Shown here: piece by piece, positions 49,091-60,189 of the stretch
Position numbering within the stretch: position 1 is the stretch's first letter
Layout: each line of letters starts with the position of its first letter
Source: Phoenix dactylifera
Taxonomy: Eukaryota; Streptophyta; Magnoliopsida; Arecales; Arecaceae
Direction of reading: 5' to 3'
DNA: 64,000 nucleotides
NCBI RefSeq assembly: GCF_009389715.1
Contig: NC_052394.1
Coordinates: 23,745,399-23,809,398, forward strand
The notes under the pieces: generated by a model
What the model was told of the DNA's origin: nothing
Databases searched by the model: none
The model's input: only the letters and a program-made list of their open reading frames with translations
Position numbers and translations under genes: made by a program

Positions 49091-51160
49091 AAGAGGCTTT
49101 GCCCCTGCTGCCAAAGCCACGGTCCCGTGTTTCCTCTTTTCCTTTCTCTCTCGGTTTTCACCAGCCCCCCTTCCCCTCTGTCGGTTTTCACCGGAGAAAA
49201 AAAAAAAAAAAAAAAAGAGAACAACCCCTCGATTTCAAAACAGAAGAAGGAAAAGAAGAAACCCTTCGGTGGTCTCCCCACCACCCGTCACCACACCCAC
49301 GCCCACCCTCGCCGGCTGCTTCCTCTCCGCCACACCCTACCGCCAACATCGCCGCCGTGACTTTAGTTCATCGCTGGAGATCGTCGCAATCCCACGAAAG
49401 CGCCGCTGTGCCCGAGCTCTTTGTGTTGGTCACTGGCTAGCCGTGTCCGACCCTCGGAGGAGGTCACTGCCCCGTGGGTATCCGTAGCCGGCCGCCGCCC
49501 GTCGCTGCGAACCCCAGAGTCGCCACTGCGATCTCCATCCCGCCTCGCAGCCACCGCCACAAAATCCGGCGCATCCCCAACGAATCCGTCGGAGGTTGAA
49601 GACGGCCAGCTAAACGGGTAAGTCTCCGACCCGTTAGCCCGCCACACTAGCTCGGATCCGTTCCGAAAAAAAAAAAGAAAAAAAAAGAAAAAGAAAAAAA
49701 AAGCAGCGCACGTGAGTTGCACATGCGGATGAACGGGTATCGGAGCGGGTTGCACCAGAAAATCCGGACCCGATAACCCGAACCTGTAATTCAAAAAAAA
49801 AAAAAAAGAAAAAAAAAAGAGTAGCACGTGCCTTGCACGCGACAAAAAAAAAAAAAGGGGGAAAATCCTTACCTCTGTCCGTCGTCTCGATCGGCCGCCG
49901 CTTCTTCTTCCGCCGTTGCCAAGCCGCATCACTGCGTTCGCCGTCGCTTCTCCGCCACCGCCTATGCCGCCGCCACTTCGCCGTCGCCACCGCCCGCTTA
50001 GCACGGCCCCACCGTCGCCGCAGCGCCGCCAAGCCGTGCGCCTCTTTCCCCGCGGCCGATCGCAGCATCGCCGCTGACCGTGAAGCGTCGCTCCACCCTA
50101 GCCGCCGCAGCCGTCGCCCCTCCGGCCTCGCCACCCCCGCCGCCGTCGAGATCCGTCGCCAACCCACCTCCCATACTGCACCGCCCTCGCCGCCTCGCCG
50201 TTTCCGCCTCCGCTCGCACACAACGCCGCCCCACCTCAACGCGCCACCGTCGTCACCGCAGCTCTGCCGCCACCCGCCTGCCGCTTCGTCTGCGCCGCCG
50301 CCGGTCGTCCCCATTCCGAACCCCTGTCACCTTCCGCCCCCCCCCCCCCCCCCCCCCCCCCTTTTTCCCCTTATTCCTTTTCGTCTTCGGCCACTGCAGC
50401 TCAACCGAGCAACCCTCCATCGACCCCAGACAGGCCCCTTTTGGGCCCAAGTTTCGGGCCACCCCACCTCACGGGCCCAAGCCAGCAAGCCCTCATTACA
50501 GAGGCCTGATCCGATCTCACAAAATTCCAACAGGTCCACTCCCCGCCATTTTACAAGCCCAGCAGACTCACCAAGGTGCTGTGATCAGAACTAAATTGAA
50601 GCCAATTGAAGGGTCCATCAGCTGCAGCCGCGCACCAATCGTCATCCCAGCCCACGAGCACACAATTTTGGTCGACTACTTCACGACAGGTGATAGGTTT
50701 CCACTTTTCTTGGGCTTGTTCATTTAATTATGTTCTAGTTCTCTTGCATGATAGCCACATTTTGAAAACTTATATTGCTGTTATAATTCAGAACATTGAA
50801 CCTTTCACTTCCGAACCCGTCCTCTTACCCTTTAAATCTTGACATTAAATTAGCACACCCTAGTAACAGGACGTTTCTCAACATTATTCGATCAGATTGA
50901 TTTAGGATCAGAACAACTGTACTACTTGATTGCAATCTAATTTCTTAAATTGAATAATCTTAATCCTTAATTCTGAATAACCGAAGTAAAAATTAGCAAC
51001 ATTTAAATTTTAAGTTATTATTGTGGAGACTTGCTGATTTCTGAAATCATAGTAGATTGCATTAGTAGGTTGTCCTGCATCAAATTTGGTCCTACATCAT
51101 AGTTATTAGGGTTTCATTAGTGACACTGCATTTCACATCATCACCTAGTGTCATCATTGC
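49091..51160 (+). other. GC-rich, non-coding leader of the LTR element
   Basis: About 2 kb between primer-binding site and gag. From 49240 to 50600 it is rich in CCG/GCC words, interrupted by A runs (49190-49220, 49663-49702, 49793-49820) and a run of 25 C at 50337-50361. Open frames on both strands here are compositional and match no retrotransposon protein. The base composition is unlike the LTRs and the downstream frame. Confidence 0.7.
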
Positions 51161-52753
51161 ATGTCAACCTGTAGTGACATGGAGTACTATTTCAGTCAAC
51201 CTAAAACCCCTGTAACTACCATGAATTCCGAAATTTTGAGGTATATTAAGGAACAGATCGTTGCCATACGGACTGGATACAAAGAATTCACACAAGAGAT
51301 CCATGAGCTCAGGCAAAATTCTAGGACCCCTACACCGCCAACCCCTGTTGCAGCCCAACCTTAAATCGGTTTGGTTGCACCACCTGTAACCCTTCCCCAT
51401 TCTCTTGGGCACCAAACCCAATGCTCAATGTGTCAACAATTCGACCACATAGCATCCCAATGTCCTATTAGGACCTACCTGATTACTGAACCAGAAGTTA
51501 GGAGCCAAGAGGTCGAATATGTTGAAGAAGTCTATGAACCAAATATAGAAGACTTTGAAGACGAACCTATAGAATTAGATTTTGTCCAAAATGATTCCCA
51601 AAGGGAGACTATTGATCTAAATACAACCAAGTCATTTCACATCACTACTGTGGAAGAGGTAGTGACAGATATTGAGAGCCAGTCACCTGAATTGGCACTT
51701 GTAGCTAAAGATACCCATGTGGAGTCCAATCTTGAATATTCCCCTATAGTAGTTTTCCTTCTAGAGGAGTTTAATGACGTAGTCCCTGATGATCTTCCGG
51801 ATGCACTTTCTCCGATACATGATATCCAACACGCAATTGATCTAGTTCCCGGAGTATTTCTGCCCAACCTTCCACATCATAGGCTCAACCCAAATGCATA
51901 TGCTAGGACCTGGGATTTAATATTATCGACAATTGAGTTTGCATATCATAGTTCGGTTAACAAGTCCATAGGTATGAGTCCATTCGAAGTGGTGCATGAT
52001 TACAAACCTAGGCAATCCATAGACTTGTCTTTCATGTCTCATCAGTATAGAGTCGTTGAGTCTGCACAATCAATTGCATCACATCCATATTCATTGCATC
52101 AAGAAATCAGCAATTTTAGTCACTTTAATAACTTAAAATATAAATCCCTTGCTGATTTAACCAGACGTTATAATGAGTTAAGTGAAAGAGATTACGTCAT
52201 GATAAGAATTAGGTTTGAACGACTTTCTTCGGAAACGTTTAAGAAATTGCAAACTTGTAGTGCAGAACTGTTCAAAATCTTAAAGAAAACCAGTTCGAAT
52301 GCATATGTTGTGGATCTTCCTGATGACTATGGGATTAGTGCGACATTTAATATTGAAGATTTAGTCCCATACAAAAAGTTAATATTCATGCCTTCTGACC
52401 CCTTTATTGATATACCTACCCATGTTGGACACCCTGACCTCTTACCTGCTGTTGAGCCACCACCTTCCAAATCTCATGCACGCAGAGAACAAATAGAACA
52501 TATATTGGATGAGCAGGTTATTTCAACCAGGAATGGTAGTTACCAACGTTACCTTGTTCGGTGGAAAGGTCGACCAAAGTCTGATGTGACGTGGATTTCC
52601 AGAGCACAGTTGCAGCGCCTTGACCCCGATCTTATGGAGCAGTACAACAGCCGGCCAGACTTGTACTCGACGGGGTCGAGTTTTTCTCACCCGGGAGGAG
52701 TTGATGGGGACATCAGAGCCCTTCATCCAGATGATCCTAAGCCTCCGGATTGA
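51161..52753 (+). pseudogene. deleted gag-pol frame: zinc knuckle, RT N-edge, integrase C-part, chromodomain
   Basis: A single frame interrupted by one stop (TAA at 51362-51364); the larger part, 51371-52753, encodes 460 codons. In order: a CCHC zinc knuckle (C-x2-C-x4-H-x4-C, CSMCQQFDHIASQC); an acidic linker; the region just before the reverse transcriptase core (EEFNDVVPDDLPD, then DIQHAIDLVPG, LPNLPHHRLNP); an abrupt join to the end of the integrase (EFAYHSSVNKSIGMSPFEVV); a GPY/F-like module; and a chromodomain (EHILDEQVI, YLVRWKG, WISRAQL). The stop lies about 50 bp inside the 3' LTR. The gag core and all catalytic pol domains are missing, so no enzyme can be made; the chromodomain tail could only be expressed as part of a hybrid. 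Confidence 0.85.
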
Positions 52754-53049
52754 GCCAGACGCATTTATTTGCATATTTATTTTATTTTATTTCTGGGTTT
52801 ATTTGCATTTAGGGATTTATTTGTGGTTTATTTTATTTCTGAGTTTATTTGCATTTTAGGACTTATTTGTGGTTTATTTGTGTTATTTGTGGGCTTATTA
52901 GGATTTATTGTTGTGTAAGGGGGTTTATGCAAATTGTGTATTTGGGCCCTATATAAAAGGGACTATTCTCATGATTAGGGTTAATGAAGAATTAAAGATT
53001 TCTTTCCCCCACGTTTCCTCTTCTTCTCTTCTCCTCCCTTCTCCTTCTT

Positions 53050-55663
53050 TTTTTTTTTTTTTTTTTTGGTTAAAACGGCAATTCATATAGCTCTAACTTG
53101 AGTACATCCTGCCAAATCAGAAAAAAGCAAAAGATACAGATCAGGCGGGAGTTCTGCCGTGGATGACCAACATAACTCCCCAGAATGCCGTGCAGCATAG
53201 GAGGCGACCCAGTCTGCTGCCCTGTTCGCCTCCCGGAAAACATGTACTGCCTGAAACTCCTCCATCGCCATAGCCAGCCTGCGGGTCTCCCGAATAAGTG
53301 GGTGGCCATCTCCATATCCATCCGCCCCCCGGATCCAATCTATAACAATAGAAGAGTCCCCCTCAAGAAACACCCGCCCGGCCCCGAGCACCCGCCTCAC
53401 GTAGGAAACACCGGCCCATGCTGCCCATAGCTCTGCTCCCACAACCGAGAGCCCTGTCGAGCCCCGGCCACCCGCCGCAATCAACCTCCCATGGTGGTCT
53501 CTGATAACAAAACCGACTCCTCCTGACCTCCCATTCCTCGCCACACTGCCATCGAAATTCACTTTGAGATAACCAGGGGGTGGGGGTACCCAAGAAACCA
53601 CCGCAAAACTCGGCGCTGAAACAGCACTACGGATACCCCAGATGTCCCTAGTTGGCCCAAGTGAAGACGAGGCCATGCAGGAGAGGACCTCCTCCGCCTG
53701 AAGCACCGCTCTCTCCACCACCATCATCGCCGAGAGCCTCCTACCCTCAAACAGACGAGCGTTCCAGTCCAACCAAATATGGTAGGCCAGATACGCTCTA
53801 AGTATCCCTGCCTCTGCGAACATAGGGCTCCGTACCGAGGCTCGCAGCAAGTGCAACAAATCCTGTGCCGTCTCTACCGAGTGATGAATAGGAACAGGAG
53901 AGCGCCTCCAAATCTCCCTAGCCCTATGGCAGTGTAGTAGAACATGTCGAATAGTCTCCTCTGTATCCGAACACACCTCGCACTCCTGAGGAACCCGAAC
54001 ACCCCGCCCGACTAGTATACTCCTGGTAGGGAGGCAGCCCCAAGCCACCTTCCATAAAAACAGCGCAACCCTCGGGTGAATCCTCATCCGCCAGATCCAA
54101 CCTCCCTCAATCACTCTCGCTGGCTCCCCCCCGAACAAAGCCTGAAGGTCCCTGGCTCGCACCTGTGATCGGCCCGACGGCGCCCAGACCAACCTGTCAG
54201 TCTCCCCCTGAACTGGCACCGGGAGGCCCAAAATCGTCTCAGCCAACTGAGCCCCAAATGCCTCTCAGATCAATCCCTCCCTCCACCTGCCCTCCTCTGA
54301 GTCCAACAGGTCGCTAACCCTCCGGCCTGCTAATCGCACCGTGTCCACCATGGTCGGCATGCGGCTGATCGGCACTGCAGTCACCCAACAGTCCTCCAAT
54401 ATATCAATGGAGCATCCATCACCAATCGCCCATCTGATCTCCGAAAGGACCACCCCAGCTCTGGCACACGTCTCCCTCCACACCGGGGAGTGAGAACGGG
54501 CCGCTCGCACTCCGGGCACCAGAACGCCATACTTGGCCCTCATCAGTGAGGACCACAAACTATCGGGCTCCATAACAAATCTAGCTACATGGCGTGCCGC
54601 TAGAGCCTCCCTCCGCACCAACAGGGACTGCACCCCTAGACCACCACATCTGGTAGGCTGGCACACCACCTCCCATGCCAGCAAATGAATACCACCTCTA
54701 CCACCTTGCCTACCCCAAATAAAGTTCCTAACCAGCTGCTCAATATTCCTCAAGGTCGACACTGGAATAATAGAATGGGAAAGTAAATAAACAGGGATCG
54801 AGGAGAGAACTGACCTAACCAGGGTAATCCTCCCCATCATAGATAGAGAGCGCATCTGCCAACCCTCCATCCTCTGCCTAATGCTGGTCTCCAGATAGGA
54901 ACAGTCACTCCCATGCAAGCGCCGGCCAGAGAGCGGGACCCCCAAGTATCTCATCGTGCCATCCTGCTCACCTATCCCCAAGATCTCCCTAATAGAATGT
55001 CTCATCTCCTGTCTGGTCGACGGGCTAAAGCACACAGCAGATTTCGAAAAGTTGACCCTCTGACCAGACATAGCACAATAGTCCTGAAGGACTCTAGTAA
55101 GAACCAGAGCATCTCGGCAAGTCGCACGGGCTAGCAGCAAACAATCATCCGCAAAGAGCAAATGTGAGATCGATGGGGCATCCAGCGCGGGCCTGTAAAT
55201 CTCCAGCTCCTGGGCGAGCACAACCTGATGCAGAGCTCTGGATAGCGCATCCGCACATAGAATAAACAGATAAGGGGATAAGGGACACCCCTGTCGTAGC
55301 CCTCCCGTAGACACAAAATAGCTAGAAGGCGTGCCATTCACCAAGATGGCAAAAGAAGGAGTCCTGACACAACCCATGATCCACTGAATCCACACCCCAG
55401 GAAAACCAAACCCCAGCAGAGACTGATATAGAAACTCCCATCGCATCCTATCATAGGCCCGCTCCATATCTAGCTTGACTCCCATCAAGCTCCTCCTCAT
55501 CGGAACCCTCTCCAAATCAAACATGAACTCCTGGGCTATCATCACATTGTCGGATATACTCCGACCACCTATGAAAGCACCCTGCTCCGGACTGATCAAA
55601 CTCGGCAGAACATCCCGCAACCTGACGGCAAGAATCTTCGCCGTAGCCTTGCACAAAGTGAAC
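53050..55663 (-). mobile_element. L1-type plant LINE, 5'-truncated, nested in the 3' LTR
   Basis: A 2614-bp insertion flanked by the 10-bp direct repeat tctccttctt (53040-53049 and 55664-55673). The low-coordinate end is poly(T), the poly(A) tail of a minus-strand element. The 5' end is cut inside the reverse transcriptase, and the endonuclease and ORF1 are absent, as is usual for incomplete target-primed reverse transcription. It is younger than the LTR element that it interrupts. Confidence 0.92.
53083..55656 (-). pseudogene. LINE ORF2 fragment: reverse transcriptase, zf-RVT, RNase H
   Basis: One frame of about 858 codons with a single internal TGA (54265-54267), directly followed by an open continuation to 53083. 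The first part is the reverse transcriptase from its N-terminal motifs (EQGAFIGGRSISDN) through FADDCLLLAR. The second has the zf-RVT block (HPRVALFLWKVAWGCLPT, then CEVCSDTEETIRHVLLHC) and an RNase H with its acidic residues in place (VNFDGS, AELWAAW, EGDSS, ANRAADWVASYA). The stop could come from CGA to TGA deamination. The fragment cannot move on its own because the endonuclease is missing. Confidence 0.9.
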
Positions 55664-55743
55664 TCTCCTTCTTCTCTTCTTCTTCCTCCTTCTATTCCCC
55701 TCTTCTCCTTCTTCCATTTAAAACTTGGTCCGGCATCAGAAAT

Positions 55744-55948
55744 GCTACAGGATGCCGATCATTCATGCATGCCATGGATTCCGGCCCGGACATTGGCACA
55801 ACTTAAAGGAGGTCGGGAAGGTACTACATCAGCTCCACGTAGGCATCAAGAACTTCAGTGCCAACCCACTGCATTTTTTGGGAATTAAAGTTATTAGAGT
55901 GGAGAAGGATGAAGTGATGGAAGGCAGCATGTTGGAGTGTGCAACATA
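55744..55948 (+). other. right half of the split, unidentified open frame
   Basis: Continues the frame of 48551-48662 past the insertion (CYRMPIIHACHGFR..., ending LECAT and a stop TAA). It is mixed in composition, with many His residues and no domain I can name. Confidence concerns the open frame being part of something real. Confidence 0.3.
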
Positions 55949-56042
55949 ACTGTGCTAATTGTGGCCTGCAGTCAATGGCTTCTCATTGGAAATTTGAAGT
56001 GGGCTCTGGTTTGTGGAGTTATCCTACCCTCGTACTGCATTC

Positions 56043-58095
56043 CTTTTGATTCAATCCGAAAGAGAAAAATTTTTTCAACCCACTCAACTCGAATCTTTCA
56101 AAAAAAAATAAAAAAAGATAAAAAAATTTCGAAAGTAGAATTTATATCCCCTTTTCTTTCGTTGATCATCTATATATCATAAATTGAGGTATATAACCTC
56201 TATTTGTAATAGTAGTGAGATCCACTCTTGGGCAATTAGGATTTAATTCCTCTCCTAATTTAAATAGAACTAAGTTTCTAAAAATAAATATAACTAATAG
56301 AAATAATTAAAAAAAATAAAATTATGTAGAAGGTAGATCTCAACTATACCTTCTGTCTCTTTGTCTAATTCTTTATCGATTAGAAGATACGCTTGACTAA
56401 ATTCTTTTCAGAAAAGAAAATTTTTGATTTAACCAACCTGTTTCGGAGTTCAAACGATGGAATTTCAGTCCTTTTTAATCCCCTTAGAGGTTGTCTCTAA
56501 ATTGTAGATCGAAACGTTACCCGATTTGGAAAAAAATTATCTCAATCGGGCATCTAATGGCCCAATTATGGCCTTCGAAAGTTTGGATCGCAACTCAATT
56601 TTTCATGTGACAAATCTCACTCATGGATCCTATCTATCTAGTAGTGGCTAAAATAGTCTACATCTAGTTTGGTGATCCTATTGAATACTTCTAGTTGTTA
56701 AAATAGTCTACATCGAGTCTGGTAATCCTCCTGTATATCCATAGGGGCCAAAGTAATTCATATCAAGTCAAGTGATCCACATGGATCAGGGTTCCTCCTA
56801 CTTAGAGGATATAGCTTCTGCTAAATTAGAATCGAAGGTAGAAAAATACGTGCTTCTTGGCCTCGTGACTAAACTAATTAACTATGCTTAAAAATGGTTT
56901 TTGATCTTAGCCTACCTTGCTAGATAATAGATCCTCATCTCTAGGCGTGGGAGACAGTTTTGCTACAAGAGTTATTGATGCTTGTGTTGAAGGGGTTGCC
57001 AATCAAGATATGATCTTGGTGAGTTGGCCAATCTTCCCTTCTAGTTTGTGAGATGTTTCTTTATCTTGTCATCTATCGTAGTAAAACTAGCAACCATACT
57101 TGTCTTTATCTGTCGATATAATTTAACCACTGAAAATATTTCTTTCGACTCCTTGTACTACTTATGGGTCTAGACCATGCACTAAAGCTCCTATAGATAT
57201 AGAGGACCGAAGCTTTGATACCAACCCGATCCAGCTAGATCAAGTTAGATTTAACTAGACAAGAGCATGACTCTTGTATCAACTTGATCCGATGAAGGAG
57301 AAAGAAGAGTTTCCTCAACCAACTCAACTTATATCCCTACAAAAAATTTAAAATGATGAAATTTTTTTAAAAATAGGGTATACGTCCTCTTTTCTTTTAT
57401 TGATCATCCACACATCATAAACTGAAATACATAACTCCTATTTAAAATAGTAGTAAGATCGTCTCTTGCACAATTCGGATCAGATTTCTCTCTTAATTTG
57501 AATAGTTCTAGATTTTCAAAAATAATATAACTAATAGAAATAATCACAAAAAAAATAAAATTCTACGGGCAATAGATTTCGACTTATATATCAACTTTGC
57601 CCTTTATCACTCTATCTAATTTTTCATAAATCGGAAGAAAGGCTTGGTCAAAGTCTTTCCCAAAACGTAAATTTTTCGTTTGACTAACCAATTTCGGAAC
57701 TCAAATGATGAAATTTTATTATGTTTTAACCTCTCAGGGGTTTGGTTCTGAACGGTAGATCTCAAAATGTTGTACGAGTTTTTTAAAAAACTTATCTCAA
57801 GTGGCCATCATATGATCTCTGAAAGTTTAGTTCGTGACTCAGCTTCCTAGTGTGGCAGATCTTGCTCTTGGACGTTGTCTGATCCTACATATAGTAGCTA
57901 ACATAGTTCATATCGAATTGGTCATCATCTTAGATACCTGAAGTGACCAAATTGATCCTCATCGAATTTAGTGATCCTCCTAAATATCCGTAATGGCTAA
58001 AGTGATCCACATCGACTTTGATGATCCTTCTAAAATACCCGTAGTGACAAAAATAATCCATATTGAGTCCGGTGATTCATATGGATCACTTTTCA
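56043..58095 (-). mobile_element. probable old non-autonomous LTR element (two diverged direct repeats)
   Basis: Two diverged direct copies, about 56043-56785 and 57278-58095, share landmarks in order: ttgatcatc, aatagtagt, ataactaatagaaataat, tgaaattt/tggaattt, ctctga/cttcgaaagttt and repeated tgatcctcct subunits. Between them, gctttgatacca at about 57211-57222 is the reverse complement of TGGTATCAAAGC, a primer-binding-like sequence, which would place the element on the minus strand with the right copy as 5' LTR. The internal part is only about 0.5 kb and non-coding. The ends are not resolved. Confidence 0.5.
56640..56785. repeat. subrepeats of about 50-55 bp within the left copy
   Basis: Three imperfect units with the pattern (g/t)taaaatagtctacat...gtgatcct. 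Similar units recur at about 57895-58095 in the right copy. Confidence 0.5.
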
Positions 58096-59020
58096 GCACA
58101 GTAGCACCTCTGCTCTCAACCCTCAAATTTCAGTCTCAAAAGTTCATTTTAACTTTTTATTTTTCAAAACAAAATCTCTCCTTACGCTAGTATAGGCTGT
58201 TACTGTTATTTATTTGTTTGCACAAGAGGACCATTTGCCCACATGGGCCTCGTCGGGCCTCACGGTTTGGACCGAGGCTAAAATTCAAAAACTGGGACAC
58301 CGTCCCCGCAAGGGATCGCATGGGAACATTAATTCTATCTTACGGAAATGCCACCGAATCGTCTCACCATCCCTAAGAACTTTTTGTTCTTTTCTCCGTT
58401 CGTTCCCATGTTTTTTTTTTCTTGTTGTATTTTGATTCCAGGATGTTTCCGAATCAAGTCTTAAGCCGCAAGACAATCACATAACAATGCAAATGTTTGC
58501 CAAAATCTTATCAAATAAACTTCAGTCATAGCACTGACCAACAAGGGGTTCGTTTTAAGGCTGGATAGCATATTTGATATCATGCCACACGCATGTAAGG
58601 AGCCCGGCGTGTGAAGGTTTTAAATGCTTGCCATTATCTAACAAACTAAAGAACCATCTGATCATTCCTCAGAAACGGACACTAACTCGTATACTCAGCA
58701 AACAAAGAATCCTAGGTCTCTGTTTTCTTTTTTTTAATTCCACAGAACAAATAACCGCGAGTACATTACAACAACCCCTTTAGGATTAGGGGTAAATTGT
58801 ACTTACACCCAATAACTTGATAATATAAGATAATGTATGGCATCCTCCTCCCTGTCCAAAGATAATTTTGACTTTTTGCATGAGGTCACTACAGTTAAAT
58901 TGGGAAAAACCGACCTTTTTTTGCCAACGCTAGTCACACGCGTCGGAAGAAAACGGCCCCGGCGCCAAAAATTGTCACACTTTAAAGAAACGTCGGTGGT
59001 CTGCTCCCCAAATACGACCC
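58096..59020. other. intergenic, no gene recognised
   Basis: Mixed composition. The sequence around 58784-58812 (ggggtaaattgtacttacaccc) resembles a motif common in plant repeat ends. No coding region is supported. Confidence 0.4.
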
Positions 59021-59024
59021 ATCC

Positions 59025-59370
59025 GAGATTGAGCCCTAGCCTGGCCTCCTTTCCGCTTCTCCGCCTCCCCGAATACCCATCCGATCGAGCCCTAGCCCCT
59101 CTTCTCCGGCACGAGCTCTGCCTCCACCCTCAAGCTTCCTTCCTCCTCTCCGGCGTCGACCGACGGACCCTCAAGCCTCGAGCGAGCTTCACCTCCGCCC
59201 GAGGATCTTTCCAAGAATCTTCTCCTCGTCCCTTCTCTCCAGCTCCGACCGATTGGCCCTCAAGCGTTGATCAAGCTTCACCTCCATCCGAGGATCTTCT
59301 CCTCCTCCCTTCTCTCTGGCGCCGACCGACCAGCCCCAAGCCCCGATCGATCGAGGTGATTCTAGTCCTC
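59025..59370 (+). other. CT/GC-rich leader-like block with internal repeats
   Basis: A pyrimidine- and GC-rich block beginning gagattgagccctagcc that looks like a plant 5' UTR or first exon and ends at a possible donor (atcgatcgag|gtgatt). It contains a unit of about 80-90 bp repeated from about 59156, 59245 and 59325 (accga..., ccctcaagc, agcttcacctccg/atccgaggatctt). No downstream coding exon on the plus strand was recognised before 60190. It may be an orphan gene 5' end captured by a transposon, or a promoter of a gene I cannot see. Confidence 0.4.
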
Positions 59371-60189
59371 GATCTTTTATAGAATAGATTAATTGATTAA
59401 TCTTTGCACTAGGATTTTTGCATGTTAAGGGAATAAATTAGAATCAAGGATCTCCTGATGGCCAATGAATTTAAGCTAGGACAACGTCATAGACACTAGC
59501 TAGTCATCATCAGAGCCTTTTATGAAATCCTAAATTTACCCTAGATCATCATATTGATGTTTTCCCAGTCCAACAACTGAGACTTCTTTAGTTACTTTCA
59601 AAAGAATTGGAAATGAATATCTGAATATGAATCCAAAGGTAAAAGGACATAGATATGCATCCATTGATTAGGGGATGTTTGGTGCCTATAATTTCAATTG
59701 CTGCAATAAGAATCATGGCTGTAAATATTTTTTTCAGCCTAGCTATCTGTGCTTGACATCCGTTTGAGGAGGGGGAGGAGGCACTCAATCTTCATTGAGA
59801 TAATGAAAAGTAGAGTCAATATTAGTCCTCCTGAGCTATAAATTCAAACCAAAAGGTCTAACAAATTAATATTAGTCACTATAAATACAAAAATAAGAAT
59901 TAAAATCTTTACTCAAGAAACCAAACCATGACATACTCTACATCCAATCAAAGCCACTAGATAATTAGTAGCCAAAGTATGAGGCATCTGAATTTCTGCC
60001 AACAACTCAGCAACTGATCAAATACTTGCCACACATTATGCTTTATAAGGAGATAAACCAATGCCAGTAATTTAACTGAATATAAATTTAGCTTTTATAA
60101 ACTATTGGATGCAAGTATAATGAATATAAACCTCATGAGGAATTTTCTAATTTACTCGATAATCTTGCTATCAAAGAAAAGAAATAAAA
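59371..60189. other. 3' flank of the PAR1-family gene
   Basis: AT-rich; the part next to 60189 probably includes the 3' UTR. Nothing else was recognised. Confidence 0.45.

Larger units (their letters stand above)
48663..55738 (+). mobile_element. Ty3/gypsy chromodomain LTR retrotransposon, internally deleted, with nested LINE
   Basis: The LTRs begin TGATG and end CATCA, and the target duplication is GAAAT (48658-48662 and 55739-55743). The 5' LTR is 48663-49075. A primer-binding site TGGTATCAGAGC (initiator tRNA-Met type) is at 49079-49090. The leader is about 2 kb, followed by a short gag-pol-derived frame, the purine tract gggaggag and the 3' LTR from 52702. The element is about 4.45 kb without the nested LINE, too short for an autonomous copy, and it lacks protease, most of reverse transcriptase, RNase H and the integrase core. 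The LTRs differ at only about four positions by my reading, so the insertion is fairly recent. Confidence 0.92.
52702..55738 (+). repeat. 3' LTR, split by the nested LINE
   Basis: The parts are 52702-53049 and 55674-55738, together 413 bp, exactly the 5' LTR length once the LINE and its duplicated target (tctccttctt) are removed. Confidence 0.92.

Noticed and set aside
49062-50727. Long Pro/Arg/Ser-rich open frames on both strands (for example 49833-50594)
   Set aside because: They lie in the GC-rich leader of the LTR element, overlap each other on both strands and show no domain or retrotransposon protein similarity.
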